DNA from: Verrucomicrobiota bacterium | GTDB taxonomy: Bacteria; Verrucomicrobiota; Verrucomicrobiia; Opitutales; Opitutaceae | NCBI GenBank assembly: GCA_018239845.1 | Contig: JAFEGO010000017.1 | Coordinates: 37,403-101,402, forward strand | Length of the DNA: 64,000 nucleotides | Direction of reading: 5' to 3' | Shown: piece after piece, positions 1 through 9,872 of the stretch | Position numbering within the stretch: the stretch's first letter is position 1 | Layout: the number at the start of each line of letters is the position of its first letter | Made by a program: the position numbers and the translations under genes | The notes under the pieces: generated by a model | The model's input: the letters and a program-made list of their open reading frames with translations, nothing else | What the model was told of the DNA's origin: nothing | Databases searched by the model: none

Positions 1-246
<246 letters not shown>

Positions 247-247
<1 letters not shown>

Positions 248-888
248 CACGCGTAGCGTTCTTCTTTCCACGGGTCGGCGGTATTTGAGTAGCCGCGGAC
301 TTCCCAGAAGCCGAGTTTGTCCTCGGCGAGGAAGGTGATGCCTTGGACGAACTTGGCGCCTTTCCAAGCGTAGAGCTTGGGGATAATCACGCGGGCCGGG
401 CCGCCATGTTCGCGGCTCACGGGCTCACCGGCGAAGGAGGTTGCAATCAGGACATCATCGTCGAGGCAGGAGGCGAGCGGTACGTTGGTCGAGTAACCGT
501 CGTAACTGGTGAAATAGACGTACTTCGCGGCGGGGTCCGGCTGGGCGAGCTCGTAGAGCGTGGTGAAGGCGACGCCCCGCCAGTGGCAGTCGTACTTGCT
601 CCAGGTGGTCACGCAGTGAAAATCGCTCACGTCGTCCACCTGCGGCAGGGCGTTGAACTCGGCCCAGGAGAGCGTGGTGGGTTTCGCGACGAGGCCATTG
701 AGCGTGAGCTGCCACTCGGCGTGCGCGATGGCGGGTTGCACACCCAGATCGAGGACGGGGAAACCATTTGTGAGTTTCTGGCCGGGCGGCAGGCGATCGG
801 CCGACGCCACGGTGCGAGCGGTCACGCCACGGGCCTTTTGCTTTTCCGCCCACCGTTGCTTGGCCTCGATGTAGCGGTCCTTTGACAT
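247..888 (-). CDS. Sulfite oxidase/MsrP-like molybdopterin-dependent oxidoreductase
   Basis: This 213-residue protein belongs to the sulfite oxidase-type molybdopterin family (Oxidored_molyb). The HCVTTWS motif near residues 91-97 supplies the cysteine expected to bind molybdenum, followed by the typical DCHWRGV segment. EHGGPARVIIPKLYAWKG near 160-177 is the family signature of the cofactor pocket. There is no Tat signal peptide, unlike E. coli MsrP, so it probably stays in the cytoplasm; its substrate cannot be read from the sequence. It is about 100 residues shorter than MsrP, with only a short N-terminal extension. No haem partner (MsrQ) is adjacent. Confidence 0.85.
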
Positions 889-963
889 GTGCGGAAACTA
901 ACGCCGGTCCGGCCGGGCGCAAGCTGTGGAAAACAACGCGGGTGTAGCCAGCGCTCGACCTTT

Positions 964-1461
964 TTATTGCAGCGCCTGACGCACGGTCTCCCGGCGGCGG
1001 AAATAGTAGAGTCCCATCCCGCCTTGGTAGAACAGAGTCACCAAAGTGATGACGCGGTAGGTGATGCGGTAGGTGAGCTGCAGAAATGCATCCTCGCTCA
1101 TGTTGGCCTGCGCGATGGTGGTGCGCATTTCGTCGGTGAGCGCCGTGCGCAGGAGGTGCAGGTCTTCGTGTTGGAGTTGCCAGAGGCAGAAAATGACCAC
1201 CACGGTCATCAGGTAAAACTGGCTGGTGACGAGCCAAGACATGCCGCGCGCTTCCCCGGCACGGAGGAGGTCCACGCCGTGGAGTTCGATCGCGCCGGCG
1301 GCGGCGATGAGCAGGCCGACGATCACTCCGGTGACATCGCCCGCCGAGGCGGCCAGGAGCGCGAAGAAGCCGGGCAGCGCCAGTACGGTCAGGCCGTCGA
1401 AGCGCGCGAGTCGGACGACGCGGCGGAGCGTTTCTTCAGGCAAAAGTGGCGGTGCTTTCAT
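964..1461 (-). CDS. Multi-pass membrane protein of unknown function
   Basis: A 165-residue protein with four likely membrane segments, at roughly residues 23-41, 44-62, 74-97 and 132-153, and a basic C-terminal tail. I do not recognise a family. It is transcribed divergently from hrpA, with 45 bp between the two starts, so the promoters must be compact or overlapping. A longer reading of hrpA would cover this whole gene, but the hydrophobic periodicity here and the helicase family length argue for this gene being real. Confidence 0.65.
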   Translation of the reverse strand: MKAPPLLPEETLRRVVRLARFDGLTVLALPGFFALLAASAGDVTGVIVGLLIAAAGAIELHGVDLLRAGEARGMSWLVTSQFYLMTVVVIFCLWQLQHEDLHLLRTALTDEMRTTIAQANMSEDAFLQLTYRITYRVITLVTLFYQGGMGLYYFRRRETVRQALQ

Positions 1462-1506
1462 CGTTGTAGGCTTCGCGGCGAAGCGAAGAATCCACGTTCG
1501 TTTCCC

Positions 1507-4500
1507 GTGTCCGCACCGTCAAACAACTCTTTTTCCTTCCGGCTCGAGTTTCCGCCTGAGCTGCCGATCAGCGCGCGCGCGGAGGAGATCACCGCGGCCA
1601 TCGGGGCCAACCAAGTGGTGATCCTCGCCGGTGAAACGGGCTCGGGCAAGACCACGCAGATCCCCAAGATGTGTCTCGCGGCCGGCCGCGGTACGCAGGG
1701 GCGTATCGCCTGCACGCAGCCGCGCCGCGTGGCCGCGCTGTCGGTCTCGCGCCGCGTGGCGGAGGAGCTGGGGGTGGAGTGGGGCGGCATGGTGGGGGCG
1801 AAGATTCGGTTCAACGACCAGACGACCGCCCGCACGGTGGTGAAGTTCCTCACCGACGGCATGCTGCTCGCCGAGGTGCAGGGCGACCCGCTGCTGCGTG
1901 ACTACGACACAATCATCATCGACGAGGCGCACGAGCGCTCGCTCAACATCGACTTCCTGCTCGGCCACCTGCGCACGCTGCGGCACAAGCGCCCGGAGTT
2001 GAAGATCGTCATCACCTCGGCGACGATCGACACGGCGATGTTCAGCGCGGCCTTTGACGATGCGCCGGTGATCAAGGTCGAGGGCCGCACGTTTCCCGTC
2101 GAGGTGATCTATTCGCCGCTCGATGCGATGGGCAGCGACTACGCAATTGACGACGAGAACGAGGAAAAGGATGATGCGTCGGCCGTGGCCTCGGCCAAGG
2201 CGGAGGCGCTGCACTACATCGATGGCGCGGCCGAGGCGGTGGAGCGCATCGTGCGCGAGAGCAATACCGGAGACATTCTGGTGTTTTTGCCGAGCGAGCG
2301 CGACATCCGCGAACTCGGCGACCTGCTCGACGGCCGGCGCATGCGCGACTGCGAACTCGTGCCGCTCTTCGGACGGCTCTCCAACGCCGAGCAGCAGCGT
2401 GTCTTCGCGCACACGCAGCGGCGGAAGATCGTGCTCGCGACGAACATCGCGGAAACGTCGCTCACGATCCCCGGCATCCGCTTCGTCGTGGACACCGGGC
2501 TGGCGCGGCTCAGCCGCTATTCGCCGCAGGCGCGCACGCGGCGCCTGCCGATCGAGCCCGTCTCGCAGTCGAGCGCCGACCAGCGCAAAGGCCGCAGCGG
2601 CCGCGTGGCCGACGGCGTGTGCATCCGGCTTTATTCGGAGAAGGACTATCTGGAGCGCCCGCGCTTCACGCAGCCGGAGATCCAGCGGGCCAATCTCGCG
2701 GACGTCATCCTGGGTCTGAAGGCCTTCGGTCTTGGCGACATCGAGCGGTTTCCCTTCATCAACATGCCGGCGGCAAAGTCGATTCGCGCCGGCTACGCGC
2801 TGCTGGAGGAGCTGGGTGCGCTCGACGAGGAAACAGCGGGCGATGCGGCGGCGGCGCTGAGCCGGCCGCTGACGGCGATCGGGCGCGAGCTGGCGCGCTT
2901 GCCGGTTGATCCCACGGTGGGGCGCATGATTTTGCAGGCGCGCACCGAGAAGGCGCTGCGCGAGGTGCTGGTGATCGCGGCGGGCCTCTCAATCCAGGAC
3001 CCGCGCGAGCGGCCGATGGACAAGCAGCAGCAGGCCGACGCGGCGCACCGCCGCTTCGCGCATCCCGATTCGGATTTTCTCACGCTGCTCAACATCTGGG
3101 ATTCATGGCACGACCAGCTGGAAAACCTCTCGCAGGCGAAGCTGCGCCGGTTTTGCCGCGACCATTTCCTCAGCTACACGCGCATGCGCGAGTGGCGCGA
3201 CATCCATGCGCAGCTGACCGACGTGCTGCGCGAGCGGGAAGACTTTCGGATGACCTCGGCGTTTCACGGCATCAAGGAAGTCGATGAGACGACCGCGGTG
3301 TTTGGCACGCCGCCGTACGCGGCGATCCACCGGAGCATCTTGGCGGGCTTGCTCGGCAATATCGCGAAGCTCGACGAGGAGAACGGCGGCTACAAGGCGA
3401 CGCAGGACCGGCGGGTGACGCTGTTTCCGGGGTCGGTGCTGGCGCGCAAGGAAGACCCGCGGAAAAACCCGCGCGGCGCGCAGGGACAGGCAGCCAACGA
3501 GAAGGCCAAGACGAAGACGCCGCGCTGGGTCATGGCGTCGGAGATCATGGAGACCTCACGGCTCTATGCGCGGACCTGCGCGCGACTCGACCCGCGCTGG
3601 GCGCTGGAGCTGGGTACGCACATCGTTCGCGTGAGCCACAGCGAACCGACGTGGGATGTGGAAAAAGGCCGCGTGATGGTGAAGCAGCGCACGCGCCTGC
3701 ACGGCCTTGAACTGGAAAGCCGCGCGGTCAGCTACGGCGCGATCGACCCGGTGCGCGCGACGGAGATTTTCATCCGCGAGGGTTTGGTGAATGACACGAT
3801 CACGTTCCCGCTGGATTTTCTCACGCACAACCGGGCGCTGCGGGAAAAGATCGAGGACCAGCTCAGCCGCGCGCGCGACAGCGGCTATCTGAATCTCGAT
3901 GAGATCGCGTTCCGGTTTTACGCGGCGCGGCTGTTGCCGGAGGATGGGACAAAGGAAGGCTGGATGCCGGTGTCGGCGGTGGGCGAGCTGGTTGACCTCG
4001 TGCGCGAGCGACGCGGGGCGGAGCCGAAGTTTTTGATGATGGCAGCGGACGACCTGCGCGATCCGGCGACGCTGGCGCACGACCGCACGGCATTCCCCGA
4101 GGCGCTGCCGTTGGAAAATCGCGCGCTCCCGCTGGCCTATGCGTACCGGCCCGGTCAGGCCGACGACGGTGTGACGCTCGAGGTGGGCGTGCGCGAGGCC
4201 GAAGAACTCACGCCCGCCGCGCTCGACTGGGCGGTGCCTGGTCACCTCGAGCAAAAGGTGGAGCACTACCTGCGCGCGCTGCCGAAGGAACTGCGCCGGA
4301 GCTTCGTGCCGCTGGCCGAAACCGCCAAGAGCCTCGCGGTGCAGGTGGCAGCGCGCGACCGGCTGACGGATCGCCGCGAGACGCTCACGACGGCGCTGGC
4401 GGTACAGATCGCGGAGCGTTTCGGCGTGGCGGTCGACCCGGCCGTCTGGGCCGACAAGCCGCTGCCGGATCACCTGCGGGTGCGGGTTCGCGTGGTCGAC

Positions 4501-5574
4501 GGCAAGGGCAAGGAGCTGGCGGCGAGCCGTGAACTCGCGGAGATCGATGCGGCGCTGCACGCGCAGAAACGCACGGCGAGCGCGAGTGTGGCACGGGCCG
4601 AGCCCGAGGCGTGGCGGCGCGCACGGGCGAAGTGGGAGACGCCGGCGCACACGACGTGGGCGTTTGGCGACCTGCCGGAGCGTGTACTCGTGACGGAGCA
4701 GGCGGGGGTGCCGGTGCACGCTTTCCCGGGGCTTGCGGCCGTACGCGATGGCGTGGCGATCAACTTGTTCAAGACGCCCGAGGAGGCCGGCGCGGCGACA
4801 CAGCGCGGCGTGGCTGCGCTGCTGGAGCGTCAGCTGGGCCATGACCTCGGCTGGTTGGAGCGCGACCTGCGGGCGCTGCGCGAACTCGGCGCACTGACGG
4901 CGACACTCGCGCCGATGGATGAGCTGCAGGCGCAGGGTTTTGATGCCATCCGGCGCTGGGCCACGGGCCGCACAGTGGAGCCGCTGACGGCCGCGACTTT
5001 TTCCACGGTGCTTGACCGGGCGAAGGCCGACCTGCGCGGACTCGTGCCGCGGTTCTGCGACCTGCTGCGCGAAATTCTCACGCTGCGGCAGGCACTGCTC
5101 GTGCACCCAACGCCGCCGCCCGGGATGGACAAGGATCTCGCGGCGCTCATCCCGGCAGATTTTCTTGCGGTGACGCCGTATGCGCGACTCGCGCATTTTC
5201 CGCGCTATCTGAAGGCGATGAAACTGCGCGCCGACCGGTGGAAGCAAAACCCAGCGAAGGACGCGGAGCGCACGGCCCAACTCGCGCCTTATGTGACGGC
5301 CGCGGCGAAGGCGCGCACGCAGGAAGGTGGCGAGGCGGTGCGTTGGCTGGTAGAGGAGTTTCGCGTGAGCCTCTTTGCCCAGGAGCTGGGCACGGCCGAG
5401 CCGGTATCGGCGGTGAAGCTGGACCGCGCGCTCGCGGCGTTGCGCGGCGCGCCGGTGGCGAGCGTGGAACAGGTGGCGTCAGCAGCGCGCGCGATCGTGA
5501 CGGCCCCGGTGGCGGCAAAGAAAACGACGCCGCTCAAGAACCTCGGGGCGTTGGACAAGCTGTTTCAGCGGTGA
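1507..5574 (+). CDS. hrpA: ATP-dependent RNA helicase HrpA (DEAH family)
   Basis: A large DExH-box RNA helicase of about 1355 residues, close to E. coli HrpA (1300). Motifs in order are GETGSGKT (Walker A, about residues 42-49), TQPRR, DEAH, SAT, TNIAETSLTIPGI and QRKGRSGR; HA2/OB-fold regions and the long DUF3418-type C-terminal half follow. HrpA acts in the cytoplasm on structured RNA and, in E. coli, on stalled ribosomes. The frame is open back to 889, but that extension is unlike helicases and overlaps the divergent membrane protein gene. I therefore chose the GTG at 1507, just before the first conserved block. It ends 15 bp from the convergent TPM-domain gene. Confidence 0.93.
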   Translation: MSAPSNNSFSFRLEFPPELPISARAEEITAAIGANQVVILAGETGSGKTTQIPKMCLAAGRGTQGRIACTQPRRVAALSVSRRVAEELGVEWGGMVGAKIRFNDQTTARTVVKFLTDGMLLAEVQGDPLLRDYDTIIIDEAHERSLNIDFLLGHLRTLRHKRPELKIVITSATIDTAMFSAAFDDAPVIKVEGRTFPVEVIYSPLDAMGSDYAIDDENEEKDDASAVASAKAEALHYIDGAAEAVERIVRESNTGDILVFLPSERDIRELGDLLDGRRMRDCELVPLFGRLSNAEQQRVFAHTQRRKIVLATNIAETSLTIPGIRFVVDTGLARLSRYSPQARTRRLPIEPVSQSSADQRKGRSGRVADGVCIRLYSEKDYLERPRFTQPEIQRANLADVILGLKAFGLGDIERFPFINMPAAKSIRAGYALLEELGALDEETAGDAAAALSRPLTAIGRELARLPVDPTVGRMILQARTEKALREVLVIAAGLSIQDPRERPMDKQQQADAAHRRFAHPDSDFLTLLNIWDSWHDQLENLSQAKLRRFCRDHFLSYTRMREWRDIHAQLTDVLREREDFRMTSAFHGIKEVDETTAVFGTPPYAAIHRSILAGLLGNIAKLDEENGGYKATQDRRVTLFPGSVLARKEDPRKNPRGAQGQAANEKAKTKTPRWVMASEIMETSRLYARTCARLDPRWALELGTHIVRVSHSEPTWDVEKGRVMVKQRTRLHGLELESRAVSYGAIDPVRATEIFIREGLVNDTITFPLDFLTHNRALREKIEDQLSRARDSGYLNLDEIAFRFYAARLLPEDGTKEGWMPVSAVGELVDLVRERRGAEPKFLMMAADDLRDPATLAHDRTAFPEALPLENRALPLAYAYRPGQADDGVTLEVGVREAEELTPAALDWAVPGHLEQKVEHYLRALPKELRRSFVPLAETAKSLAVQVAARDRLTDRRETLTTALAVQIAERFGVAVDPAVWADKPLPDHLRVRVRVVDGKGKELAASRELAEIDAALHAQKRTASASVARAEPEAWRRARAKWETPAHTTWAFGDLPERVLVTEQAGVPVHAFPGLAAVRDGVAINLFKTPEEAGAATQRGVAALLERQLGHDLGWLERDLRALRELGALTATLAPMDELQAQGFDAIRRWATGRTVEPLTAATFSTVLDRAKADLRGLVPRFCDLLREILTLRQALLVHPTPPPGMDKDLAALIPADFLAVTPYARLAHFPRYLKAMKLRADRWKQNPAKDAERTAQLAPYVTAAAKARTQEGGEAVRWLVEEFRVSLFAQELGTAEPVSAVKLDRALAALRGAPVASVEQVASAARAIVTAPVAAKKTTPLKNLGALDKLFQR

Positions 5575-5589
5575 GCGGCTACTTCGCGC

Positions 5590-6027
5590 TCAATCGGCTT
5601 CCTCGATGGTGTCGGGGAGTTCGTTGACGTCGTCGGGAGAACGGGGGAAATGCTCGGCGAGCAGGGCGCCGGCGCGGTCGATGCCGTGGACGAGGCCAGC
5701 GGTGAAGTCGCCGCGCTTGAAGTGTTCCGTCATCGCGGCGGCGAGCTCGGCCCAGAAAGCGTCGCCACATTTCTCGTGGATCGCGGTGTCGCCGATCACG
5801 GCGAAGGTCCGCGAGCGCGGGGCGAGGAAGATGAGCACGCCGTTGCGCGCGGCGGTCTGGGTCATACCGAGGCGCTCGAAGTGCTGTTGCGCGGCGGCGA
5901 CGGGATCGCCGGCCTTGCGGCGCGCGAGGAGCACGCGGATCTCGCCGGAGGTTTTGGCCTCGGCGGCGCCGATGGCGGCGACGACGCGGTCGTGATCGAT
6001 GGAGGGCGTGGAGGAAAAGAAGCTCAT
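5590..6027 (-). CDS. TPM-domain protein, short soluble paralogue
   Basis: A 145-residue protein with one TPM (YgcG/Psb32-like) domain and no signal peptide or membrane segment. ATG at 6027 was chosen because it begins MSFFSS four bases after the upstream gene's stop; the longer open frame reads through the neighbour's Gly-rich tail. The core GEIRVLLARRK and RNGVLIFLAPRSRTFAVIGD segments match the family pattern. It forms an operon with the secreted TPM protein and lemA. TPM proteins are linked to membrane or photosystem maintenance in other organisms, but a biochemical role is not established here. Confidence 0.85.
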   Translation of the reverse strand: MSFFSSTPSIDHDRVVAAIGAAEAKTSGEIRVLLARRKAGDPVAAAQQHFERLGMTQTAARNGVLIFLAPRSRTFAVIGDTAIHEKCGDAFWAELAAAMTEHFKRGDFTAGLVHGIDRAGALLAEHFPRSPDDVNELPDTIEEAD

Positions 6028-6031
6028 GGCG

Positions 6032-6778
6032 TCACCATTTTCCTCCTGCACCGCCACCGCCAAAACTGCCGCCGCCACCGGAGAAGCCGCCGCCACTACC
6101 GCCGCCGCGCCAGCCACCGCCGGTGCTGATCCAAGGCGTGCTCAGGCCGCGGCGACTGTACACATTGTTGCGCCGGCCGCGGATGAGGGAAATCACGACC
6201 ACGATGATGATGAAAACGATAATGAGGCCGGGCGACGATTGATTGCGGCCATGGCGACCGCCAACGGTCTGGCCGGTGCCTTGATACTCACCCTTGGTGG
6301 CGGCCATCATCGCATGGACGCCGGCCTGGAGGCCACCGGTGAAATCGCCCTGACGGAAACGCGGGGCGATCTCGTCCTCGACGATGCGCTTGCAGAGCGC
6401 ATCGGGCAGCGCGCCCTCGAGGCCGTAGCCGACTTGGATGCGGATGTCGTGGCTCTCCTGGAAGAGGAACAGCACCGCGCCGTTTTTGCGGTCCTTCTGG
6501 CCGACGCCCCACTTTTGCGCGACGCGCACGGTGTAGTCCTCGACCGAGGAGTCGGACTGCATCTTCGGGTAGATTGCGACGACGATCTGGTTGGAGGTAT
6601 CGCGCTCGAACTGAGTCAGCTCGGCGTCGAGCTGGCGGGCGGCGCCGGGTGAGACGATGCCCGCGTAATCGTTGAAGTAAGCGGCAGGGGCCGGAGGAAT
6701 AACCTCAGCGCTGTGGCCGGCGGCGACGAAGCCGAGCCCGAGGAAGAGCAGCAAGAAGAGATGGACGAATTTTTTCAC
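6032..6778 (-). CDS. TPM-domain membrane-anchored protein (YgcG family)
   Basis: A TPM-domain protein of about 248 residues. A GTG start at 6778 gives a clean signal peptide (KKFVHLFLLLFLGLG); an upstream start at 6817 would lie inside an intergenic hairpin. The TPM domain follows (YFNDYAGIVS, RKNGAVLFLFQ, VGYGLEGALPD), then one membrane helix (LIIVFIIIVVVISLI) and a tail rich in Gly, Ser and Trp. That tail architecture is typical of YgcG proteins. LemA, YgcG-like and a short TPM protein commonly form one cluster, as here. Confidence 0.88.
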   Translation of the reverse strand: MKKFVHLFLLLFLGLGFVAAGHSAEVIPPAPAAYFNDYAGIVSPGAARQLDAELTQFERDTSNQIVVAIYPKMQSDSSVEDYTVRVAQKWGVGQKDRKNGAVLFLFQESHDIRIQVGYGLEGALPDALCKRIVEDEIAPRFRQGDFTGGLQAGVHAMMAATKGEYQGTGQTVGGRHGRNQSSPGLIIVFIIIVVVISLIRGRRNNVYSRRGLSTPWISTGGGWRGGGSGGGFSGGGGSFGGGGAGGKW

Positions 6779-6805
6779 TGCTCTGAAGGGATGAAGAATT
6801 TTATA

Positions 6806-6876
6806 CCCACGGAACACACGGAATACACGGAAGAGGAAACGGGTTTTGTTTCCGTGTATTCCGTGTGTTCCGTGGG
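6806..6876. repeat. Family C hairpin between lemA and the TPM gene
   Basis: A perfect long hairpin whose 27-bp arms are three 9-bp units: CACGGAACA, CACGGAATA, CACGGAAGA. The arms are separated by about 17 bp. It lies inside the putative lemA-TPM operon and could form a strong RNA structure in the transcript. Confidence 0.9.
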
Positions 6877-6888
6877 CAGCAATCAGGA

Positions 6889-7524
6889 TCAGGGCTTCGC
6901 GGTCGCGGGCTGGCCGAAGTCGAACTTCACCTCGGGCGGACGGTCCGCGCCGGCGGTGGCGGTGAAGTAGGGGCGCGGCGTGTGGCCGAACATCGAAGCA
7001 AAGAAGACCGCGGGGAAACGCTTCTGCGCGGTGTTGTAGGCCTGCACGGCCTCGTTGAAGCGGCCGCGCTCGACGGCGATGCGGTTCTCGGTGCCCTCGA
7101 GTTGGGCCTGGAGGTCGCGGAAATTGGCGGTGGCCTTCAGGTCGGGATAGCGCTCGGAAACCACGAGGAGGCGGGAGAGCGCGCTGCCGAGCTGTGCCTG
7201 GGATTTTTCAAACTGGGCGAAGGCCGCGGGATCGGTAGGCGCACCGGTGGCGGGGAGCTGGACCTTCCCGACGGAGGCGCGGGCGGCGACGACCTCGGCG
7301 AGGGTGGACTTCTCAAAGTTGGCGGCGCCGGAGACGGTGTTGACGAGGTTGGGGATCAGGTCCGCGCGGCGCTGATAGACATTCTACACCTGGGCCCACG
7401 CGGCGTCGGTGCCCTGCTGGAGGGCCACGAGGCGGTTAAAGATGCCGCTGATCCAGAGGCCGAGGACGACCGCTAGCAGCGCGAAGAAACCGACGACGAT
7501 CAAAAGGATTTTGCCAATGCTCAT
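6889..7524 (-). pseudogene. lemA: lemA, interrupted by an in-frame amber codon
   Basis: LemA is a small protein with an N-terminal membrane anchor followed by a helical bundle. The reading starts at 7524 (MSIGKILLIVVGFFALLAVV), reaches the conserved WAQV segment, meets TAG at 7384-7386, then continues in the same frame with NVYQRRADLIPNLVNTV, the most conserved part of LemA. The family normally has Q or E at the stopped position, so a single C-to-T change in CAG explains the stop. The rest of the frame to TGA at 6889 is intact, which suggests a recent event, a sequencing error or suppression. Without readthrough only a 46-residue anchor would be made. Confidence 0.85.
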
Positions 7525-7735
7525 GACCGAGAGGAAATCGCGGACCGGCCGGATTCGCAAGGGACAACGGGTTCGAAGGACGGACCAAAATTGTAATCGC
7601 GGGGCGGCCTTTGGGCTTGAGCCCTGAGTGGAAAGCGACACGATGCAGGGCACCCCCGCCGTGATTGTCACCGGCGTCTTGGAACCGCCGGCCGGATCAC
7701 GGTTCAGTCAGTGAAACCGCGAACCCAGGAACCCC

Positions 7736-8179
7736 ATGAACACGCCGATTTCCGCCCTCCTTGACCGCAAGGGTGCGGTCCTCCACACGGCCGCCCCAGC
7801 AGAGACCGTCGCCGCCGTCGTCGCCCGCATGAACCGCCACCATATCGGCTCCGTGCTGGTGCTGGACGGCGCGAAACTCACCGGGATTTTCACGGAGCGC
7901 GACGTGTTGCGGCGCGTTGTGGGCGCCGGGCTCGATCCCAATGGGACCGTGGTCGCGGACGTGATGACGCGCCAGGTGCTGACTGTGACGCCGGCGACCA
8001 CGCTCGATCAGGCGGTGAAGATATTCACCGAAAAACGCTGTCGCCACCTGCCGGTCATCGAGTCGGGCGAGCTGCGCGGGTTGGTATCGATCGGTGACGT
8101 GACGCGCTGGCTGTCCGAAGCGCACCGCGTGGAAGCCGAGCAGTTGAAAAACTATATCGCGGGCGGCGTGCCGACGTGA
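7736..8179 (+). CDS. Two-CBS-domain protein
   Basis: A 147-residue protein made almost entirely of a pair of CBS domains, which bind adenosyl nucleotides. ITERD-like (GIFTERDVLRRVV) and GLVSIGDVTRWL segments end the first and second domains. There is no attached catalytic or membrane domain, so it is probably a stand-alone energy or nucleotide sensor. About 210 bp precede it and hold no gene; I see only a small GGGCTT-GAGCCC hairpin there. A half copy of a family C repeat follows the stop. Confidence 0.88.
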   Translation: MNTPISALLDRKGAVLHTAAPAETVAAVVARMNRHHIGSVLVLDGAKLTGIFTERDVLRRVVGAGLDPNGTVVADVMTRQVLTVTPATTLDQAVKIFTEKRCRHLPVIESGELRGLVSIGDVTRWLSEAHRVEAEQLKNYIAGGVPT

Positions 8180-8182
8180 GGT

Positions 8183-8214
8183 GGGGCCCACGGAGTACAC
8201 GGAAGACACGGAAA
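8183..8214. repeat. Family C repeat, single arm
   Basis: One arm only: CCCACGGAGTA, CACGGAAGA and CACGGAAA units directly after the CBS gene stop. No complementary arm follows, so this looks like a decayed or half element. Confidence 0.7.
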
Positions 8215-8274
8215 AGGAGCTGCCGGACGCGTCGGGTTGACGGAGCGAAGGGAGTGCCCAAAGTTGATGGCACC

Positions 8275-9084
8275 ATGAAGAAAATCTCCCTGCTCCTCCT
8301 GATCGGTGTTGCCGCGGTGCTGCCGGTGAGCGCCAAGATTGTCACGAAGTCCGTCGCGTATGAGCACGCGGGGACGAAGCTCACGGGCTTCCTTGCCTAC
8401 GACGACGAGAAGGCGGCGGCGGGCAAGCTGCCCGGCGTGCTCGTGGTGCCGGAGTGGTGGGGCCTCTCGGATTTTGCGAAGGGCCGGGCCAAGGCGATCG
8501 CGAAGCTCGGCTATGTGGCGTTTGCCGCCGACATCTATGGCAACGGCGTGGTGACGACTGATGCGAAGGAGGCGGGCAAGCTCGCCGGCGCGTTCTATGG
8601 CAAGCCGCTGCTGGCCGAGCGCACGCGCGCGGGCCTCGATGAGCTCATGAAACAGGCGCAGGTCGATCCGGCCCGCGTGGCGGCGATCGGCTACTGCTTC
8701 GGCGGCGCGGCGGTGCAGGCGCTGGCCTTCAGCGGTGCGCCGGTGAAGGGCATCGTGAGTTTCCACGGCGGGTTTGTCGGCGTGCCGGCGGATGCGGCGA
8801 CGAAGACGACGGCCAAGCTGCTAATCTGCCACGGCGCGATCGACCCGATGGCGACGGCGGAGGCGCGCGACACCTTCCTGCACGGGCTGGACGATGCGAA
8901 GCTCGACTACCAGTTCGTGAGCTACGCGGGCGCGGTGCACGCGTTTACCAATCCCGACGCGGACAAGCTGGCCCAGAGCAACGGTCTCAAAGGCATCGCC
9001 TACAACGCGGTCGCTGCGCGTCGCTCGTGGAACGAGATGAAGACCTTCCTCAAGGAAGTCTTCTACGTCGAAAAGGCCGACTAA
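8275..9084 (+). CDS. Dienelactone hydrolase family protein, secreted
   Basis: A 269-residue alpha/beta hydrolase of the dienelactone hydrolase family. The start at 8275 gives a signal peptide (MKKISLLLLIGVAAVLPVSA), so the mature enzyme is probably periplasmic. The nucleophile is the cysteine of GYCFGG (about residue 141). The acid is Asp in CHGAIDPMA and the base is His in GAVHAFTNP, so the triad is complete. The VPEWWGL segment near the N-terminus is also typical. Substrate is unknown; DLH proteins outside aromatic pathways are often general esterases. Its stop overlaps the stop of the convergent ABC gene. Confidence 0.88.
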   Translation: MKKISLLLLIGVAAVLPVSAKIVTKSVAYEHAGTKLTGFLAYDDEKAAAGKLPGVLVVPEWWGLSDFAKGRAKAIAKLGYVAFAADIYGNGVVTTDAKEAGKLAGAFYGKPLLAERTRAGLDELMKQAQVDPARVAAIGYCFGGAAVQALAFSGAPVKGIVSFHGGFVGVPADAATKTTAKLLICHGAIDPMATAEARDTFLHGLDDAKLDYQFVSYAGAVHAFTNPDADKLAQSNGLKGIAYNAVAARRSWNEMKTFLKEVFYVEKAD

Positions 9085-9872
9085 GCACCGGGTGTGACCG
9101 TGAGACGGTAGCGGCCACCGAGGCGGCCGAGCCGCAGGCGGGCGCCGAAGACGGCGGAGAGATTCTTTGACGTCAGCACCTTTTCGCGCGGGCCGGCGGC
9201 GACTACCTCGCCGGCGCGGAGCATGAGCGTGTGCGTGAAAGCGGGCGTGATCTCCTCGACGTGGTGGGTCACGAGTACGAGGGCGGGCACGGGACCGCGG
9301 CGGCGCGCGAGTTTTTCCACGAAGCGTAGGAAGTTCTCGCGCGCGACGGGATCGAGGCCGGCGCAGGGCTCATCGAGGATGAGCAGGCGCGGCTTGGCCA
9401 TGAGGGCGCGGGCGATGAGCACGCGCTGGCGCTCACCCTGCGAGAGATAGGACCACTCGCGGTGGGCGAGATGCGCGAGACCGACGAGGCGCAGGAGGCG
9501 CAGGCCCGCGGCGCGGTCGGCGCGGCTGACGCGGGACCACAGGTCGAGTTGCGCAAACTTGCCGCTGATCACCGTGTCGAGCGCGACCTCGGCCAGCGGG
9601 ATCGAGGCGGTGAAGGCGCTGGTGACGACGCCGATCTTGAGCCGCAGCGCGCGCCAGTCGCTCGCGCCGTACTCCTGGCCGAGCAGGCTGAACTCGCCGG
9701 AAGTCGGTGAGAGGAAACCGGTCAGGGCCTTGAGCAAGGAGGTCTTGCCGGAGCCGTTGGCCCCGAGGATGACCCAGTGCTCGCCCGGCGCGATGCGCCA
9801 ATCGACGCCGCGGAGGATGTGCGTGCGGCCGCGCTCGATGCGCAGGCCGGAGAGCTCGAGGATGGGTTTCAT
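9081..9872 (-). CDS. ABC transporter ATP-binding protein
   Basis: A 263-residue ABC ATPase with Walker A GANGSGKTSL, signature YLSQGERQR, Walker B LLILDEP and the H-loop VTHH. The start at 9872 (MKPILELSGL) is the conventional N-terminus; upstream codons are low-complexity. No permease or binding protein is adjacent, so the partner is elsewhere or it acts as an orphan. The form resembles ModF/PhnK-like stand-alone ATPases, but the substrate is not evident. It overlaps the convergent hydrolase stop by 4 bp. Confidence 0.88.
   Translation of the reverse strand: MKPILELSGLRIERGRTHILRGVDWRIAPGEHWVILGANGSGKTSLLKALTGFLSPTSGEFSLLGQEYGASDWRALRLKIGVVTSAFTASIPLAEVALDTVISGKFAQLDLWSRVSRADRAAGLRLLRLVGLAHLAHREWSYLSQGERQRVLIARALMAKPRLLILDEPCAGLDPVARENFLRFVEKLARRRGPVPALVLVTHHVEEITPAFTHTLMLRAGEVVAAGPREKVLTSKNLSAVFGARLRLGRLGGRYRLTVTPGA

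Noticed and set aside
889..1506. N-terminal extension of HrpA by about 206 residues
   Set aside because: The extension has no helicase-like sequence and lies opposite a membrane protein gene; the GTG at 1507 gives the normal family length.
6779..6817. Upstream start of the TPM protein at 6817
   Set aside because: It would place the start inside a perfect hairpin and delay the signal peptide; GTG at 6778 fits better.
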